NCBI GenBank assembly: GCA_020634515.1
Contig: JACKBL010000003.1
Coordinates: 62,001 to 126,000 of the forward strand
Reading direction: 5' to 3'
DNA from: Ardenticatenales bacterium
GTDB lineage: Bacteria > Chloroflexota > Anaerolineae > Promineifilales > Promineifilaceae
Length of the DNA: 64,000 nucleotides
Shown: in pieces, positions 1 through 8,708 of the stretch
How the letters are laid out: every line of letters begins with the position of its first letter
How positions within the stretch are numbered: the first letter of the stretch is position 1
Made by a program: the position numbers and the translations under genes
Notes under the pieces: model-generated
What the model was told of the DNA's origin: nothing
The model's input: the letters and a program-made list of their open reading frames with translations, nothing else
Databases searched by the model: none

Positions 1-2282
1 AGACGGCTGCGCAAACGGCGGCGTCTCCCTGCCTGGGCAGCAATGCGTTTCGCATCGGGGTGCAGGAGACGGGGATTTATGGGTTGAGTCAGGTGGCATT
101 GCAGAATGCCGGCATTCCCCCCACTCTCTCCGCCGCCAGTTTACGCATGTGCCACCGCGACCAGGAAATCCCCATCAAAGTCCTGGATGCCAACGCCAAC
201 CAGCAATTTGACAGCGGTGACACCATTCTCTTTTATGGTGTGGCCTTGCGCACCCAGGAAACGGACACCAACATTTACTGGCTGACCTATGGGGGTGAGG
301 ATGGGCTGCGGATTGCCGAAAATGCCGGCAATCCCAACGGCGCCACCCGGCCCGTCAGCTACGATTCCCGCACCCACTTTGAGGAAGACCACAGCTACTA
401 CAGCCGCATCCCCACCGAAGACCTCAACGACCACTGGTACTGGGGCGCACCCCTGAACTCCGCCGGCGTAGACACCCTCACCATCGACTTCTCCCTCGAC
501 AACCTCTCCACCATCGAACACACCGTCCCCATCACCGTCGAAGTCTGGGGCTGGATTCAAGACGAAAACCACAGCTACCGCGTCCATCTGAACGGCTACC
601 CCGTAGGCACAACCACCACCTTTTATGGCTCAGGCGTGGAAAACGTCAGCAGCACCTTCACCGCCAGCACCGACCCCGGCGTCCTCATCAACGGGACCAA
701 CACACTCACCATTGAAGCCGTCCTCAACGGCAACGGCACCAACCACTCCCTCCTCGTCAACTGGGCGGAAATCATGGTGCAGCGCAAATTCGTGGCCGTC
801 AACGACCGCCTCCGCTTCGGCTATCAGCAAGCGGGCACATGGGAATTCAAAACCAGCGGCTTCAGCGCGCCCCCCCTCATCCTCAACGTCACCGATCCGA
901 ACCAGCCCGTGGAAATCACCACCACAGACGGCGGACCGGGCAATGTCATCTTCGGGCAAACCCTCAGCGGTCCGGCGCAATACGCCCTCAGCGCCCCCGC
1001 CGGCTACCTCACGCCCGCGAGCATCGTCAAAGATACTCCGTCCAACTTGCGCGGAACCGGGCAACAGGCGGACTACATCATCATCACCGACCCGCTGCTG
1101 AACAGCGCCCTCGCCCCCCTGGTCAGCCTGCGCCAGCAGGAATTCACCGTCAAAAAAGTGATCGTACAGGATATTTTCGACGAATTCAGCTACGGCATCT
1201 TTGACCCCCGCGCCATTCATGATTTCCTGGAATACACGGCCACGTCCTGGCAATCCCCCGCGCCCACCTACGTCCTCCTCGCGGGCGACGCGACCTATGA
1301 TTACCGCAACCTGTTGGGGCTACAATCCGATGGCGAAGCCTATGTGCCTGCCTATCTGCGTTCTGGCATCGACAGTGACCTGGGTGAAGCCGCCGCCGAT
1401 AATCAGTACGTGGATTTCAACGGGGATGGCCTGGAGGATATGTTCCTGGGGCGACTGCCGGCACGCAACGCCGGCGAAATGACCATCATGGTCAACAAAA
1501 TCATCGCCTACGAAAGCGCCCCATCCGATCCCACGTGGCAAAGCGCCCACCTGTTCCTCAGCGATAACGGCTTTCTTCCCCCCGTGGCAAACCCCACCGA
1601 CCCGTGCGAGCAGGACGCCGCGGGAGATTTCTTCGCCCATGTGGAGAATTTCGTGCAGGCGTATCTGCCCAACAGCCAGACGCTCCACCGCGTTTATTAC
1701 GCCCCGCCCGACTGCTACCCGCGCGCGGAGTATCCCGTCTACGCTTCCTACTTCGCCACCAGCGCCGAACAGGCCACGCTCCGCTTTTTGCCCTTGTACA
1801 ATCAAGGCAGCGAATTTGTCAGCTACGTCGGTCACAGTTCCATCCTGGAATGGGGTAAGGAAAAGTACTTGACCACGGACATGATGCCGCAGTTGCAAAA
1901 CGGCGGCCGCACGCCCATCATGCTGCCGATGACGTGCCTGGTCGGCTTCTACCAACAGCCGCAAGGAGACAGCCTCGCCGAGGCGATTCTGAAGAACAGC
2001 CAGGGGGGGTCCATCGCCAGCTACGCGCCCACCGGTTTGCAGGTGCAGCATGGACACGATTACTTGTTGCAGGGTTTTTACACGGCGGTCTTCGCGAATC
2101 ATGCGGAACGATTGGGCGAGGCGGTCTATGGGGCGAAGCAGCATTTGTTCGCCAATGATTCGTTTGCGCAGTTCGAGGATTTGCAGGACACGTACATGCT
2201 GTTGGGTGATCCGGCGCTGCGGTTGAATAGCTGCCGGCATTGTACACGCACCTTCCTTCCCCTCTCTCTTTCGCAACCATGA
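1..2282 (+). CDS. C25 (gingipain-family) cysteine peptidase, 5'-truncated by window edge
   Basis: The frame is open from the left edge of the window and already reads family sequence (FRIGVQETGIYGLS), so the real start lies outside. Numbered from the GTG at 60, the protein has 740 residues. A beta-rich N-terminal half is followed by a caspase/gingipain-like catalytic domain. The catalytic pair is visible as His592 in YVGHSS and Cys626 in MTCLVG, 34 residues apart, close to the spacing in gingipains. The family includes secreted or surface cysteine proteases and the sortase-like PorU of Bacteroidota; a surface role here is inference. The stop overlaps the ATG of the next gene (ATGA), so the two are probably translationally coupled. 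A paralogue lies at 3843-6020. Confidence 0.85.
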   Translation, partial: TAAQTAASPCLGSNAFRIGVQETGIYGLSQVALQNAGIPPTLSAASLRMCHRDQEIPIKVLDANANQQFDSGDTILFYGVALRTQETDTNIYWLTYGGEDGLRIAENAGNPNGATRPVSYDSRTHFEEDHSYYSRIPTEDLNDHWYWGAPLNSAGVDTLTIDFSLDNLSTIEHTVPITVEVWGWIQDENHSYRVHLNGYPVGTTTTFYGSGVENVSSTFTASTDPGVLINGTNTLTIEAVLNGNGTNHSLLVNWAEIMVQRKFVAVNDRLRFGYQQAGTWEFKTSGFSAPPLILNVTDPNQPVEITTTDGGPGNVIFGQTLSGPAQYALSAPAGYLTPASIVKDTPSNLRGTGQQADYIIITDPLLNSALAPLVSLRQQEFTVKKVIVQDIFDEFSYGIFDPRAIHDFLEYTATSWQSPAPTYVLLAGDATYDYRNLLGLQSDGEAYVPAYLRSGIDSDLGEAAADNQYVDFNGDGLEDMFLGRLPARNAGEMTIMVNKIIAYESAPSDPTWQSAHLFLSDNGFLPPVANPTDPCEQDAAGDFFAHVENFVQAYLPNSQTLHRVYYAPPDCYPRAEYPVYASYFATSAEQATLRFLPLYNQGSEFVSYVGHSSILEWGKEKYLTTDMMPQLQNGGRTPIMLPMTCLVGFYQQPQGDSLAEAILKNSQGGSIASYAPTGLQVQHGHDYLLQGFYTAVFANHAERLGEAVYGAKQHLFANDSFAQFEDLQDTYMLLGDPALRLNSCRHCTRTFLPLSLSQP

Positions 2283-2890
2283 CGCCCCTGGACACGCCCG
2301 CCATTGCCAACCTCCTGCGCCAGACGCTGGCGGAAGGGCAAGAACCTTTCGTCATCATCACCAGCGACAGCATGGCCCCCCTCTTCCGCCCCGGCGACCA
2401 GGCGCGGATCGAAGCGATCCCCTGGCAGTCGCTCCATCCGGGCGACATCCTACTGGTGGAAGCCGCCACCGATCTGCTCACGCATCGCTTGCGCGAAATT
2501 GTGACGCGGCAAGGTGTGACGTATCTGCGTTTGCGTGGTGATCGCCCGCTGGACTTCGATGCGCCCATCCCGGCGGAAAAGCTGATCGGTCGCGCCACCG
2601 CCCGCCGCCGCGAGGGTCGCCTGCTCCCGCTACGGCAGGGTATGGGGCGCTGGTTGAATGTGCATCTTGCCGGCATCAACGGCTGCGAATCCCGCCTCTT
2701 TGCCCACGCCACAAGCCCACTTCCCCGGAGTAGCCGCCTCATTCGGCGCGCTTTCTACATCTGGGCTAAAATAATCGTCGCAGTCGTCGCCGTTTTCGGC
2801 AGTAAGAAAATCGTAAAGAACAATCAACGAACAACGGAAAGCAGACAACCTTCAACCGGCAACACCCTTGATCCCCACGATGTTTCGTAG
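2279..2890 (+). CDS. S26-type signal peptidase, Ser-His (archaeal/SipW-like) class
   Basis: The ATG at 2279 overlaps the stop of the upstream C25 gene and gives a 203-residue protein; a longer reading frame from 2240 would run into that gene. Family motifs are nucleophile Ser31 in SDSMAPL, His69 in THRLREI where bacterial type I enzymes have Lys, and the RGDRPLDFD box with Asp88. This is the pattern of the Ser-His class of S26 peptidases. One C-terminal hydrophobic segment (about residues 160-178) would anchor it in the membrane. Lying between two C25 proteases and a stalk protein, it may process those exported substrates; that link is inferred from position only. Confidence 0.75.
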   Translation: MTPLDTPAIANLLRQTLAEGQEPFVIITSDSMAPLFRPGDQARIEAIPWQSLHPGDILLVEAATDLLTHRLREIVTRQGVTYLRLRGDRPLDFDAPIPAEKLIGRATARRREGRLLPLRQGMGRWLNVHLAGINGCESRLFAHATSPLPRSSRLIRRAFYIWAKIIVAVVAVFGSKKIVKNNQRTTESRQPSTGNTLDPHDVS

Positions 2891-3839
2891 ATGTCCCTCC
2901 GTCCTATTCCTCGCTTTGAGCCTGGCAGTGGCGCTGCTGTCGCGGACCACAACCGCGCGCGCCAGCGTCACTCTGAGCGACTTCTACGTGCAGAGCGGCT
3001 CCAGCCACGTCACCATCTACTGGGAAACGGCCACCGAACTGGACAACTTCGGCTTTCACATCTGGCGCGGCACGACGAACAGCCTGGACAACGCCACGCG
3101 CATCACGCCCTACCTCATTCCCAGCCAGGTCGGCGGCCAACCCATTGGCGCGGAATATGAATACGAAGACGAAAACGTGCAACAGGGCAACACCTACTTC
3201 TACTGGCTGGAAGCGATAGACGTGAATGCGCATTCCGATTACTACGGCCCGGCGCAAGGTATGTTGGGCGGCGGCAATCCGTTGGCAACGGCCACGAGCG
3301 GCAGCGACAATGCAACGCCGATTCCCACCAGCACGAATGCGCCCACGCCGCCGCCGCCGCCACAAAACACGGTGGTTCCTTCGCCCACGTCGCGCCCACC
3401 GGCGACGATGACGCCGCCGCCGCCCACGCCAACGCGCCCACCGGCAGTCACGCCGCTGCCAACGACCAATCTGACCCGACTGGATACGACGGAAATGCCG
3501 GCATCTCCCACACCTCCCCCCACGCCCCCTCCGCAACCCACCAACACGCTTCGCCCCGCCACGCCCACATTCACCCCGCACCCCACATCCGTGCCCTCCC
3601 CCGGCGCGACGGTGGACACGGCCACCCCCACGAACGACAGCCAGGTTCACGTCGTGGGATCTGGCGCATCGCCCCCCACCCCCACGCTGGCCGCGCTCAC
3701 CGGCCCCCCGCCCATCCCTGGTCGTTTTTCGTTCGCGGTGTGGGGAGGGTTGATTGCCGGCATCCTCCTCACCATCGGCGGCATCAGCGGCATCATCACC
3801 CTCATCACCCTCATCAAACGTCATCAAACCCGCGAGTAA
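2880..3839 (+). CDS. Stalked surface protein: signal peptide, FN3-like domain, Pro/Thr-rich linker, C-terminal membrane anchor
   Basis: The ATG at 2880 is preferred to an in-frame TTG at 2868; either overlaps the signal peptidase gene slightly. Residues 1-30 form a signal peptide (basic MFRR, then a hydrophobic run to ARA). Residues 31-125 resemble a fibronectin-type beta domain (WETATELDNFGFHIWR). About 130 residues of Pro/Thr/Ser follow, and a C-terminal hydrophobic helix ends in a basic tail (KRHQTRE), as expected for a cell-surface stalk anchored at its C terminus. Only 3 bp separate it from the second C25 protease, supporting one operon. No enzymatic domain is recognised. Confidence 0.7.
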   Translation: MFRRCPSVLFLALSLAVALLSRTTTARASVTLSDFYVQSGSSHVTIYWETATELDNFGFHIWRGTTNSLDNATRITPYLIPSQVGGQPIGAEYEYEDENVQQGNTYFYWLEAIDVNAHSDYYGPAQGMLGGGNPLATATSGSDNATPIPTSTNAPTPPPPPQNTVVPSPTSRPPATMTPPPPTPTRPPAVTPLPTTNLTRLDTTEMPASPTPPPTPPPQPTNTLRPATPTFTPHPTSVPSPGATVDTATPTNDSQVHVVGSGASPPTPTLAALTGPPPIPGRFSFAVWGGLIAGILLTIGGISGIITLITLIKRHQTRE

Positions 3840-3842
3840 CTC

Positions 3843-6020
3843 ATGCACAAACCGCGCCCCGCCATCCTCATCAGCCTCGGCTTGCTCACCATCCTCTTCC
3901 TCGCCGCCGGCCTCTACGTCTTCTTCCACGGACGCAGCCAGAGCCAGGCCATCTCCAGCCAACCGCTGCCCCTGGGCACAGCCCCCGGCGCGCTCCGCCT
4001 CACCATCGACGAAACCGGCATCGCCGCCGTCACCCAGCAGGAAGTGCGAGACGCGGGTCTCGTGTTTGAATCATTCGCCCCCGCCGGACTCAGCCTCACC
4101 CGCGACGGGCAGCCCATCCCCTTCGCCATTCAAGGAGAAGGGCGCGATGCCACCCTCTACTTCTACGCCCAGGCCATCACCAGCACCACGGAAGCGCCCG
4201 CCGTCTACTGGCTGGCTCCGGGCGTGGGCATCAACATGGACGCGGGCGGCAGCGACACCGCCAGCGCCGCCAACACCGCCACCAGCTACGAGGACCGCCG
4301 CTGGGAGACCAACACCACTTTTCTGGCACAGGCCAGCGGCCACGATCTCTGGTTGGGACAGCTCATCTTCGCCCCCAGCCAGCAGGAAATCCCCCTCGAC
4401 GACGTAACCGCCACGGGCGGTCCTGGCATCCTCACCGTGCGCGTATGGGCCAATAATCAGGCTCCCCCCAACCCGGACCATCATCTGGAAATCCTCCTCA
4501 ACGGTGCGCCGGTTGCCGACCAGTATTGGGAAGGAATCACGGAACAAACCATTGAGGCGAAAGTGCCCGCCGGGCTGCTGCGGTCCAAAGACAATGTCCT
4601 CACGCTGTCCGCGCCGGGCGACACGGGCGCGGCAGGGGAACAACTCTACCTGGATTGGATTGCCCTTTCCTACGAAAGCAGTTTGAATGCCGACCAACGC
4701 CAGCTACTTTTCGCGCCTTCTGCCGGCATGGTGGACATCCACAACCTGGAGCGACAAAACGGCGTCATCCTGGACATCACCACTCCCGACATCCCCCGTC
4801 GCGTCACCCAGGTCAGCCACGAAAACCGCACCGCCCGCTTCCCCGCCCCCGCCGACCACCAATACGCCGCCGCCAACCCGGCAACCTTCCTCAAACCCAC
4901 CATCAGCCTCGCCCCTTATTGGGAAACTTTGAAAGACCCCAGCCGCGGCGCCCGATACGTCGCCATCGTCGCCGACCTCCCCGGTTTCGCCGAGGCCGTG
5001 CAGCCGCTGCTGGACTACCGCCAGCAGCAAGGGTTGTCCGTCACCATGATCCCCGTGGGCCAGATTTACGATGAGTTTGCCTACGGACGACAGACCCCCC
5101 AGGCCATCCGCGATTTTCTGGCCTATGCGGTGGCGAACTGGAACCCGGCCCCCCACTTTGTGCTGTTGGCGGGTGATGCGACGTATGATTTGCGGGACTT
5201 TAGTGCCGGCAAAAACCGCAACCTCATCCCCACCTACCTCGTCAATACCACCTTCGCCGGCTACGTCGCCAGCGACACCTGGTACACCCTCCTCAGCAAC
5301 AACACCCTCTCCCCCAGCCTGGCTATTGGCCGCCTGCCCGCCCAAACCCCCGCCGAACTACAAACAATGGTCGAAAAAACCATCAGCTACGAAACCGGCG
5401 CCGCCGCCGATTGGAGCAGCCGCGCCCTCCTCGTCGCCGACGACGAACCCAACTTCAGCCTCACCTCCGACAGACTCAGCAGCAGCCTCGCCACGTTTGG
5501 CTTCCAAACCGAGAAACTGTACATGGAGCAAAACGACGATACCAACTTCAACAAAGAGGCCATCATTGGGGCCATCAACAACGGCGTCGGCATCCTCAAC
5601 TACGTCGGGCACGGCAGCATTGAAGTGTGGGGCGACGAAAAAGTGCTGCGCGCCGAAGACGCCGCCACCCTCATCAACTACGCCCGCCTCCCCATCTTCA
5701 CCACCTTCACCTGCCTCAATGGGTACTTCAACCATCCCCAGGTAGATGCCCTGGCGGAAACCCTGCTCTGGACCCCCGGCGGCGGCATCGTCGCTGCCGT
5801 GGCTCCCTCAGGCCGCTCCACCACCACGCAGCAAACGCCGCTCGCCGATGAGTTTTACGGTACGCTGCTCAACAGGGAAACGTTGACGCTCGGCGAGGCG
5901 CTGCAAGCGGCAAAGGTCGCCGCCGCCGCCAACCCCGACCTGGCGGATGTGATCCACACCTTCAACCTGCTCGGCGACCCTGCCCTCCATTTCCAACATC
6001 CTCACCCCGCCGGCGGCTAA
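3843..6020 (+). CDS. C25 (gingipain-family) cysteine peptidase, membrane-anchored N terminus
   Basis: The 725-residue protein begins with a basic stretch and one hydrophobic helix (residues 8-29), acting as a signal anchor. The middle is beta-rich. The C-terminal catalytic domain has His590 in YVGHGS and Cys624 in FTCLNG, 34 residues apart as in its paralogue at 1-2282. Sequence blocks such as FVLLAGDATYDLRD are shared with that paralogue (YVLLAGDATYDYRN), so the two arose by duplication. It is the last gene of the 1-6020 cassette. Substrate and function are unknown; maturation or anchoring of surface proteins is plausible by analogy with PorU. Confidence 0.85.
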   Translation: MHKPRPAILISLGLLTILFLAAGLYVFFHGRSQSQAISSQPLPLGTAPGALRLTIDETGIAAVTQQEVRDAGLVFESFAPAGLSLTRDGQPIPFAIQGEGRDATLYFYAQAITSTTEAPAVYWLAPGVGINMDAGGSDTASAANTATSYEDRRWETNTTFLAQASGHDLWLGQLIFAPSQQEIPLDDVTATGGPGILTVRVWANNQAPPNPDHHLEILLNGAPVADQYWEGITEQTIEAKVPAGLLRSKDNVLTLSAPGDTGAAGEQLYLDWIALSYESSLNADQRQLLFAPSAGMVDIHNLERQNGVILDITTPDIPRRVTQVSHENRTARFPAPADHQYAAANPATFLKPTISLAPYWETLKDPSRGARYVAIVADLPGFAEAVQPLLDYRQQQGLSVTMIPVGQIYDEFAYGRQTPQAIRDFLAYAVANWNPAPHFVLLAGDATYDLRDFSAGKNRNLIPTYLVNTTFAGYVASDTWYTLLSNNTLSPSLAIGRLPAQTPAELQTMVEKTISYETGAAADWSSRALLVADDEPNFSLTSDRLSSSLATFGFQTEKLYMEQNDDTNFNKEAIIGAINNGVGILNYVGHGSIEVWGDEKVLRAEDAATLINYARLPIFTTFTCLNGYFNHPQVDALAETLLWTPGGGIVAAVAPSGRSTTTQQTPLADEFYGTLLNRETLTLGEALQAAKVAAAANPDLADVIHTFNLLGDPALHFQHPHPAGG

Positions 6021-6064
6021 GGCTTTTTCGGAATTTGAAATGTGACTATACAGGTCATCTGCCC

Positions 6065-6123
6065 AGATTGGACCAATTTGCTCTGGTTGAATCTTATTGA
6101 TGTCTACAAAATTGGTCCAATCT
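6065..6123. repeat. Perfect 15-bp inverted repeat with 29-bp loop
   Basis: AGATTGGACCAATTT at 6065-6079 is the exact reverse complement of 6109-6123. Each arm also contains the palindrome ATTGGACCAAT. A diverged relative with AAATTGCACCAATTTT and GAAAATTGGGCCAATCT arms lies at 26941-27000. It could be a paired operator or a small mobile hairpin; the second copy in an unrelated context favours the latter. Confidence 0.6.
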
Positions 6124-6152
6124 CTCGGAGACGTGAATAGTTACTTTGAAAT

Positions 6153-6235
6153 ATCCTATTCCATACCGAAAAAGCCTCAAGCCAATCCAGAAAATCACGC
6201 CTTTTCCGGATCGATATTTTTCTGGATTAGCCAAT
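6153..6235 (+). repeat. Dispersed ~83-bp hairpin repeat, copy 1
   Basis: This stretch matches the reverse complement of 49647-49729 with only about five differences. The core has inverted arms (GCCAATCCAGAAAA and TTTTCTGGATT) around a CTTTTCCGGATCGA centre, so the transcript would form a hairpin. Copies in opposite orientations 43 kb apart in intergenic DNA suggest a MITE or REP-like element. Confidence 0.7.
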
Positions 6236-6295
6236 TCCGCACGTTGTCCCCCGTTTCGCCACGCCAACCCCATCCCCCGCGCTTGCCTATTTGAC

Positions 6296-6324
6296 TTGAC
6301 CAACACGAACGAATGTGCTACACT
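6296..6324 (+). promoter_or_regulatory. Predicted sigma-70 promoter of the recombinase-fold gene
   Basis: TTGACC (6296-6301) and TACACT (6319-6324) are separated by 17 bp, with a TGn extended -10 element at 6316-6318. The coding start is about 97 bp downstream and has a strong Shine-Dalgarno AGGAGGT at 6406-6412. Confidence 0.55.
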
Positions 6325-6420
6325 CCCTCATAACTATGCGAAAAGTGTGAGGCGAATGCCGGCATTCCTCACCATCCCCAACCACCAACCATCACCCTTT
6401 CCCGCAGGAGGTATACACCC

Positions 6421-7386
6421 ATGAGCGACAACCAACAAGCGCCATTACTTACTCCCGAGGAACTTCCACCTGCCGTTAACGCCTTTCCCATCAACGCCAA
6501 CGCCTCTCTACAGGCGGCACTCGGTCTTTTTCAACAACATATGCAGGAAGAAGGCTTCTCCATCAACACCCAAAAAGCATTTGCCAGCGACATCCGCCTA
6601 CTGGGCAAATACCTGGGCATCGGCCAACCAGTCGGCGAAATCGGCACCAAAAACCTGAACGACTTCCTCCATTGGCTGACCGAAGAGCGCGGCGTACCCT
6701 GCAGCCCCAAAACCTACGCCCGTCGCGTCACCACGCTCAAAGTCTTCTTCGGTTGGCTGCAAGAAAATGGCGTCCTCATCATTGATCCCGCCAATGCCGT
6801 CATCCAACGCACAGTACGCAGCCCACTGCCCACCGTGCCGGACGAGGAAGACCTGGCCAAAGCATTGGTAGCGACCGGCGCCTGGCGGCGCGGCGAGGGG
6901 GACGCCAAAGGCAAGCCAGATGCACGCCCCCACCTGCTGCTGACGCTGCTGCTGCAAACAGGCATCAAGAAAGGGGAAGCCATGGCCATTGTGCCGAATC
7001 ATATTGACCGCGGCGATCCGGAACGCCCCATCCTCTTTATTCGCTATAAGAATCCGCGTCTGCGCTACAAAGAGCGCAAGGTGGAACTGGAGCCGGAGTG
7101 GCTGCTGACGCTTGATGAATACCTCGATCAATACCGGCCGCCGGATACGCTGTTCACCTGCACAGCTCGTAACCTGGAATACATTCTGCGCGACGTGGGC
7201 GAGGCCACCGGTTTGCCACCGGGTTTACTCTCCTTTGAGAACTTGCGTTGGACTTCTGCCTTGCATGATTACCAAAATCAGGTAGAACATGACAAAATCC
7301 GTCAGAAATTGGGGTTGTCTAAAGTAACCTGGCGTGAGACACGCGCCAAATTGGCCCAGTTACATGAACTGGCGTCATCCGCCTGA
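6421..7386 (+). CDS. Tyrosine-recombinase-fold protein with missing catalytic residues
   Basis: The 321-residue protein has an N-terminal SAM-like core-binding domain (about 28-115) and a XerC/D-like C-terminal domain. Catalytic positions are altered. Arg I is Lys183 (TGIKKGEA). The HxxR motif is ENLR, so His is Glu273 while Arg276 remains. The LGH box is LGL. The Tyr normally a few residues later is absent: the segment after residue 300 (KVTWRETRAK) has no Tyr. The protein may still bind DNA but is unlikely to cut and rejoin it. The open frame, strong ribosome binding site and good promoter argue against a pseudogene. A structural or regulatory DNA-binding role is inference. Confidence 0.75.
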   Translation: MSDNQQAPLLTPEELPPAVNAFPINANASLQAALGLFQQHMQEEGFSINTQKAFASDIRLLGKYLGIGQPVGEIGTKNLNDFLHWLTEERGVPCSPKTYARRVTTLKVFFGWLQENGVLIIDPANAVIQRTVRSPLPTVPDEEDLAKALVATGAWRRGEGDAKGKPDARPHLLLTLLLQTGIKKGEAMAIVPNHIDRGDPERPILFIRYKNPRLRYKERKVELEPEWLLTLDEYLDQYRPPDTLFTCTARNLEYILRDVGEATGLPPGLLSFENLRWTSALHDYQNQVEHDKIRQKLGLSKVTWRETRAKLAQLHELASSA

Positions 7387-7387
7387 G

Positions 7388-7437
7388 TGGTTGTCCGCAA
7401 TTAAATTAGCGGAAATGTGCGGACAGCTTGTCAGTAA
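7388..7437 (+). repeat. ~50-bp dispersed repeat, copy 1
   Basis: The segment beginning AGTGGTTGTCCGCAATTAAA recurs at 26772-26821 with about five substitutions. Both copies lie just downstream of a coding region. In this copy CAGTAACCGTCCG pairs with CGGGCGGTTACTG near 7468-7480 to make a hairpin that could end transcription of the recombinase-fold gene. Confidence 0.6.
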
Positions 7438-7557
7438 CCGTCCGTAAAAAGCGTGAAGTTATTTTCGGGCGGTTACTGAGACTGGAGCAGTCTTGAAGAC
7501 GGTTCCCGTCTGACCACCATGCACTGACTACTATTGCCTCAACAATGTGATTTTGAG

Positions 7558-7608
7558 GAGTTCGCATCCTCAGATGCGAACGTGCGGCATCTGAGGATGC
7601 CGCACGCC
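7558..7608. repeat. Tandem double hairpin
   Basis: Two adjacent perfect hairpins are present: TTCGCATC/GATGCGAA (7561-7580) and CGTGCGGCATC/GATGCCGCACG (7581-7606). Their loops and inner arms are also complementary to one another, so alternative pairings exist. The rest of 7387-7880 holds no gene I can support, apart from a lone CTTCCGGGAAG REP core near 7848. Confidence 0.55.
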
Positions 7609-7880
7609 TCACCCCTCATTTTTAGGTTGTCGAGGTACTATTTTGCACGGGTTTGCGCTTTGTTCGCGAACAGGTGGCGCGGTTGGTATGACCAATAACA
7701 GACGGCCAACTGCCGACGCTTTTCAGGTGAGTCAAAACTCGCCTTCCACCGCATTTTCGAAGGGGACAGCACGCGCCGTCGCGCACCGCCGTCAATGACA
7801 ACCTCTTCCCGCAAGCTGCTCCCCAGGGCCATCACCTGTGACGAGGCTTCCGGGAAGATTATTTTTAGAGGAGACAACAC

Positions 7881-8690
7881 ATGCAAGAAATCTGGCAAAA
7901 CATGCAGGTATTGATCATCACGTACGGGCTGCGCATCCTCGGCGCTTTGCTGATTCTCGTGCTTGGACGGTGGGCCGCGGGCTTCTTCTCCCGCCTGACG
8001 GCAAAGCTCATGCGACAGGCAAAAATGGACACAACGCTGACCCGATTCGCGCAAAGTATCGTGAACGTGGGCATCCTCGTTTTTGCCATTCTGGCCGCCC
8101 TGAATGCCGTAGGCATCCAGAACACGTCCATCGTGGCCTTTGTCGGCGCGGCGGGGTTGGCGATTGGGCTGGCGCTGGAAGGGGCGCTGGCGAATTTCGC
8201 CGCCGGTGCGCTGATTCTTGTGTTTCGTCCGTTCAAAGTAGGGCAGTTGGTGGAAGTTGCCGGCATTTTCGGCTACGTCGAAGAAATCCAAATCTTTAAC
8301 ACCGTCGTCGTCACACTCGATAACAAAACCGTCATCGTCCCTAACGGACAGGTCACGGGCGGCCCCATCACCAATTACTCGCAGCGTGGCGTCATCCGCC
8401 TGGACATGATCTTCGGCATTGGCTACAGTGACGACCTGCGCAAAGCTCAAAACATCCTCCAAGACATCCTGGAAAACGAACCCCTGGTCGTCAAAGAACC
8501 TCGCTCCACCGTGGCCGTCATGGAATTGGCCGACAGCAGCGTCAACTTCGCCGTCCGCCCCTACGTCAAGCCCGACGACTATTGGCCCGCCCACTTCGCC
8601 ATCACCAAACAGGTGAAGCTGCGCTTCGACGCCGAAGGCATCTCCATCCCCTTCCCACAGCGCGACGTACATCTCTTCTCGCAGAACTGA
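7881..8690 (+). CDS. Small-conductance mechanosensitive channel, MscS family
   Basis: The 269-residue protein starts at an ATG behind AGAGGAG. Two hydrophobic helices are followed by the Gly/Ala-rich pore helix and the MscS beta-domain signature (ALANFAAGALILVFRPFK, then a VPNGQV loop). Length and pattern fit a minimal MscS channel. Such channels open under membrane tension during osmotic downshock. The gene stands upstream of, and only 18 bp from, the SIS gene, but no functional connection is evident. Confidence 0.88.
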   Translation: MQEIWQNMQVLIITYGLRILGALLILVLGRWAAGFFSRLTAKLMRQAKMDTTLTRFAQSIVNVGILVFAILAALNAVGIQNTSIVAFVGAAGLAIGLALEGALANFAAGALILVFRPFKVGQLVEVAGIFGYVEEIQIFNTVVVTLDNKTVIVPNGQVTGGPITNYSQRGVIRLDMIFGIGYSDDLRKAQNILQDILENEPLVVKEPRSTVAVMELADSSVNFAVRPYVKPDDYWPAHFAITKQVKLRFDAEGISIPFPQRDVHLFSQN

Positions 8691-8708
8691 CGCGCCTCCT
8701 GACCTCTG

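Noticed and set aside
2904..3962. Long minus-strand open frame opposite the stalk-protein gene
   Set aside because: Arg/Gly-rich composition typical of antisense shadow in GC-rich DNA; the plus-strand gene has a signal peptide and anchor.
6421..7386. Prophage or integron boundary marked by the recombinase
   Set aside because: No phage genes, attachment-site repeats or cassettes lie near it, and the catalytic residues are absent.
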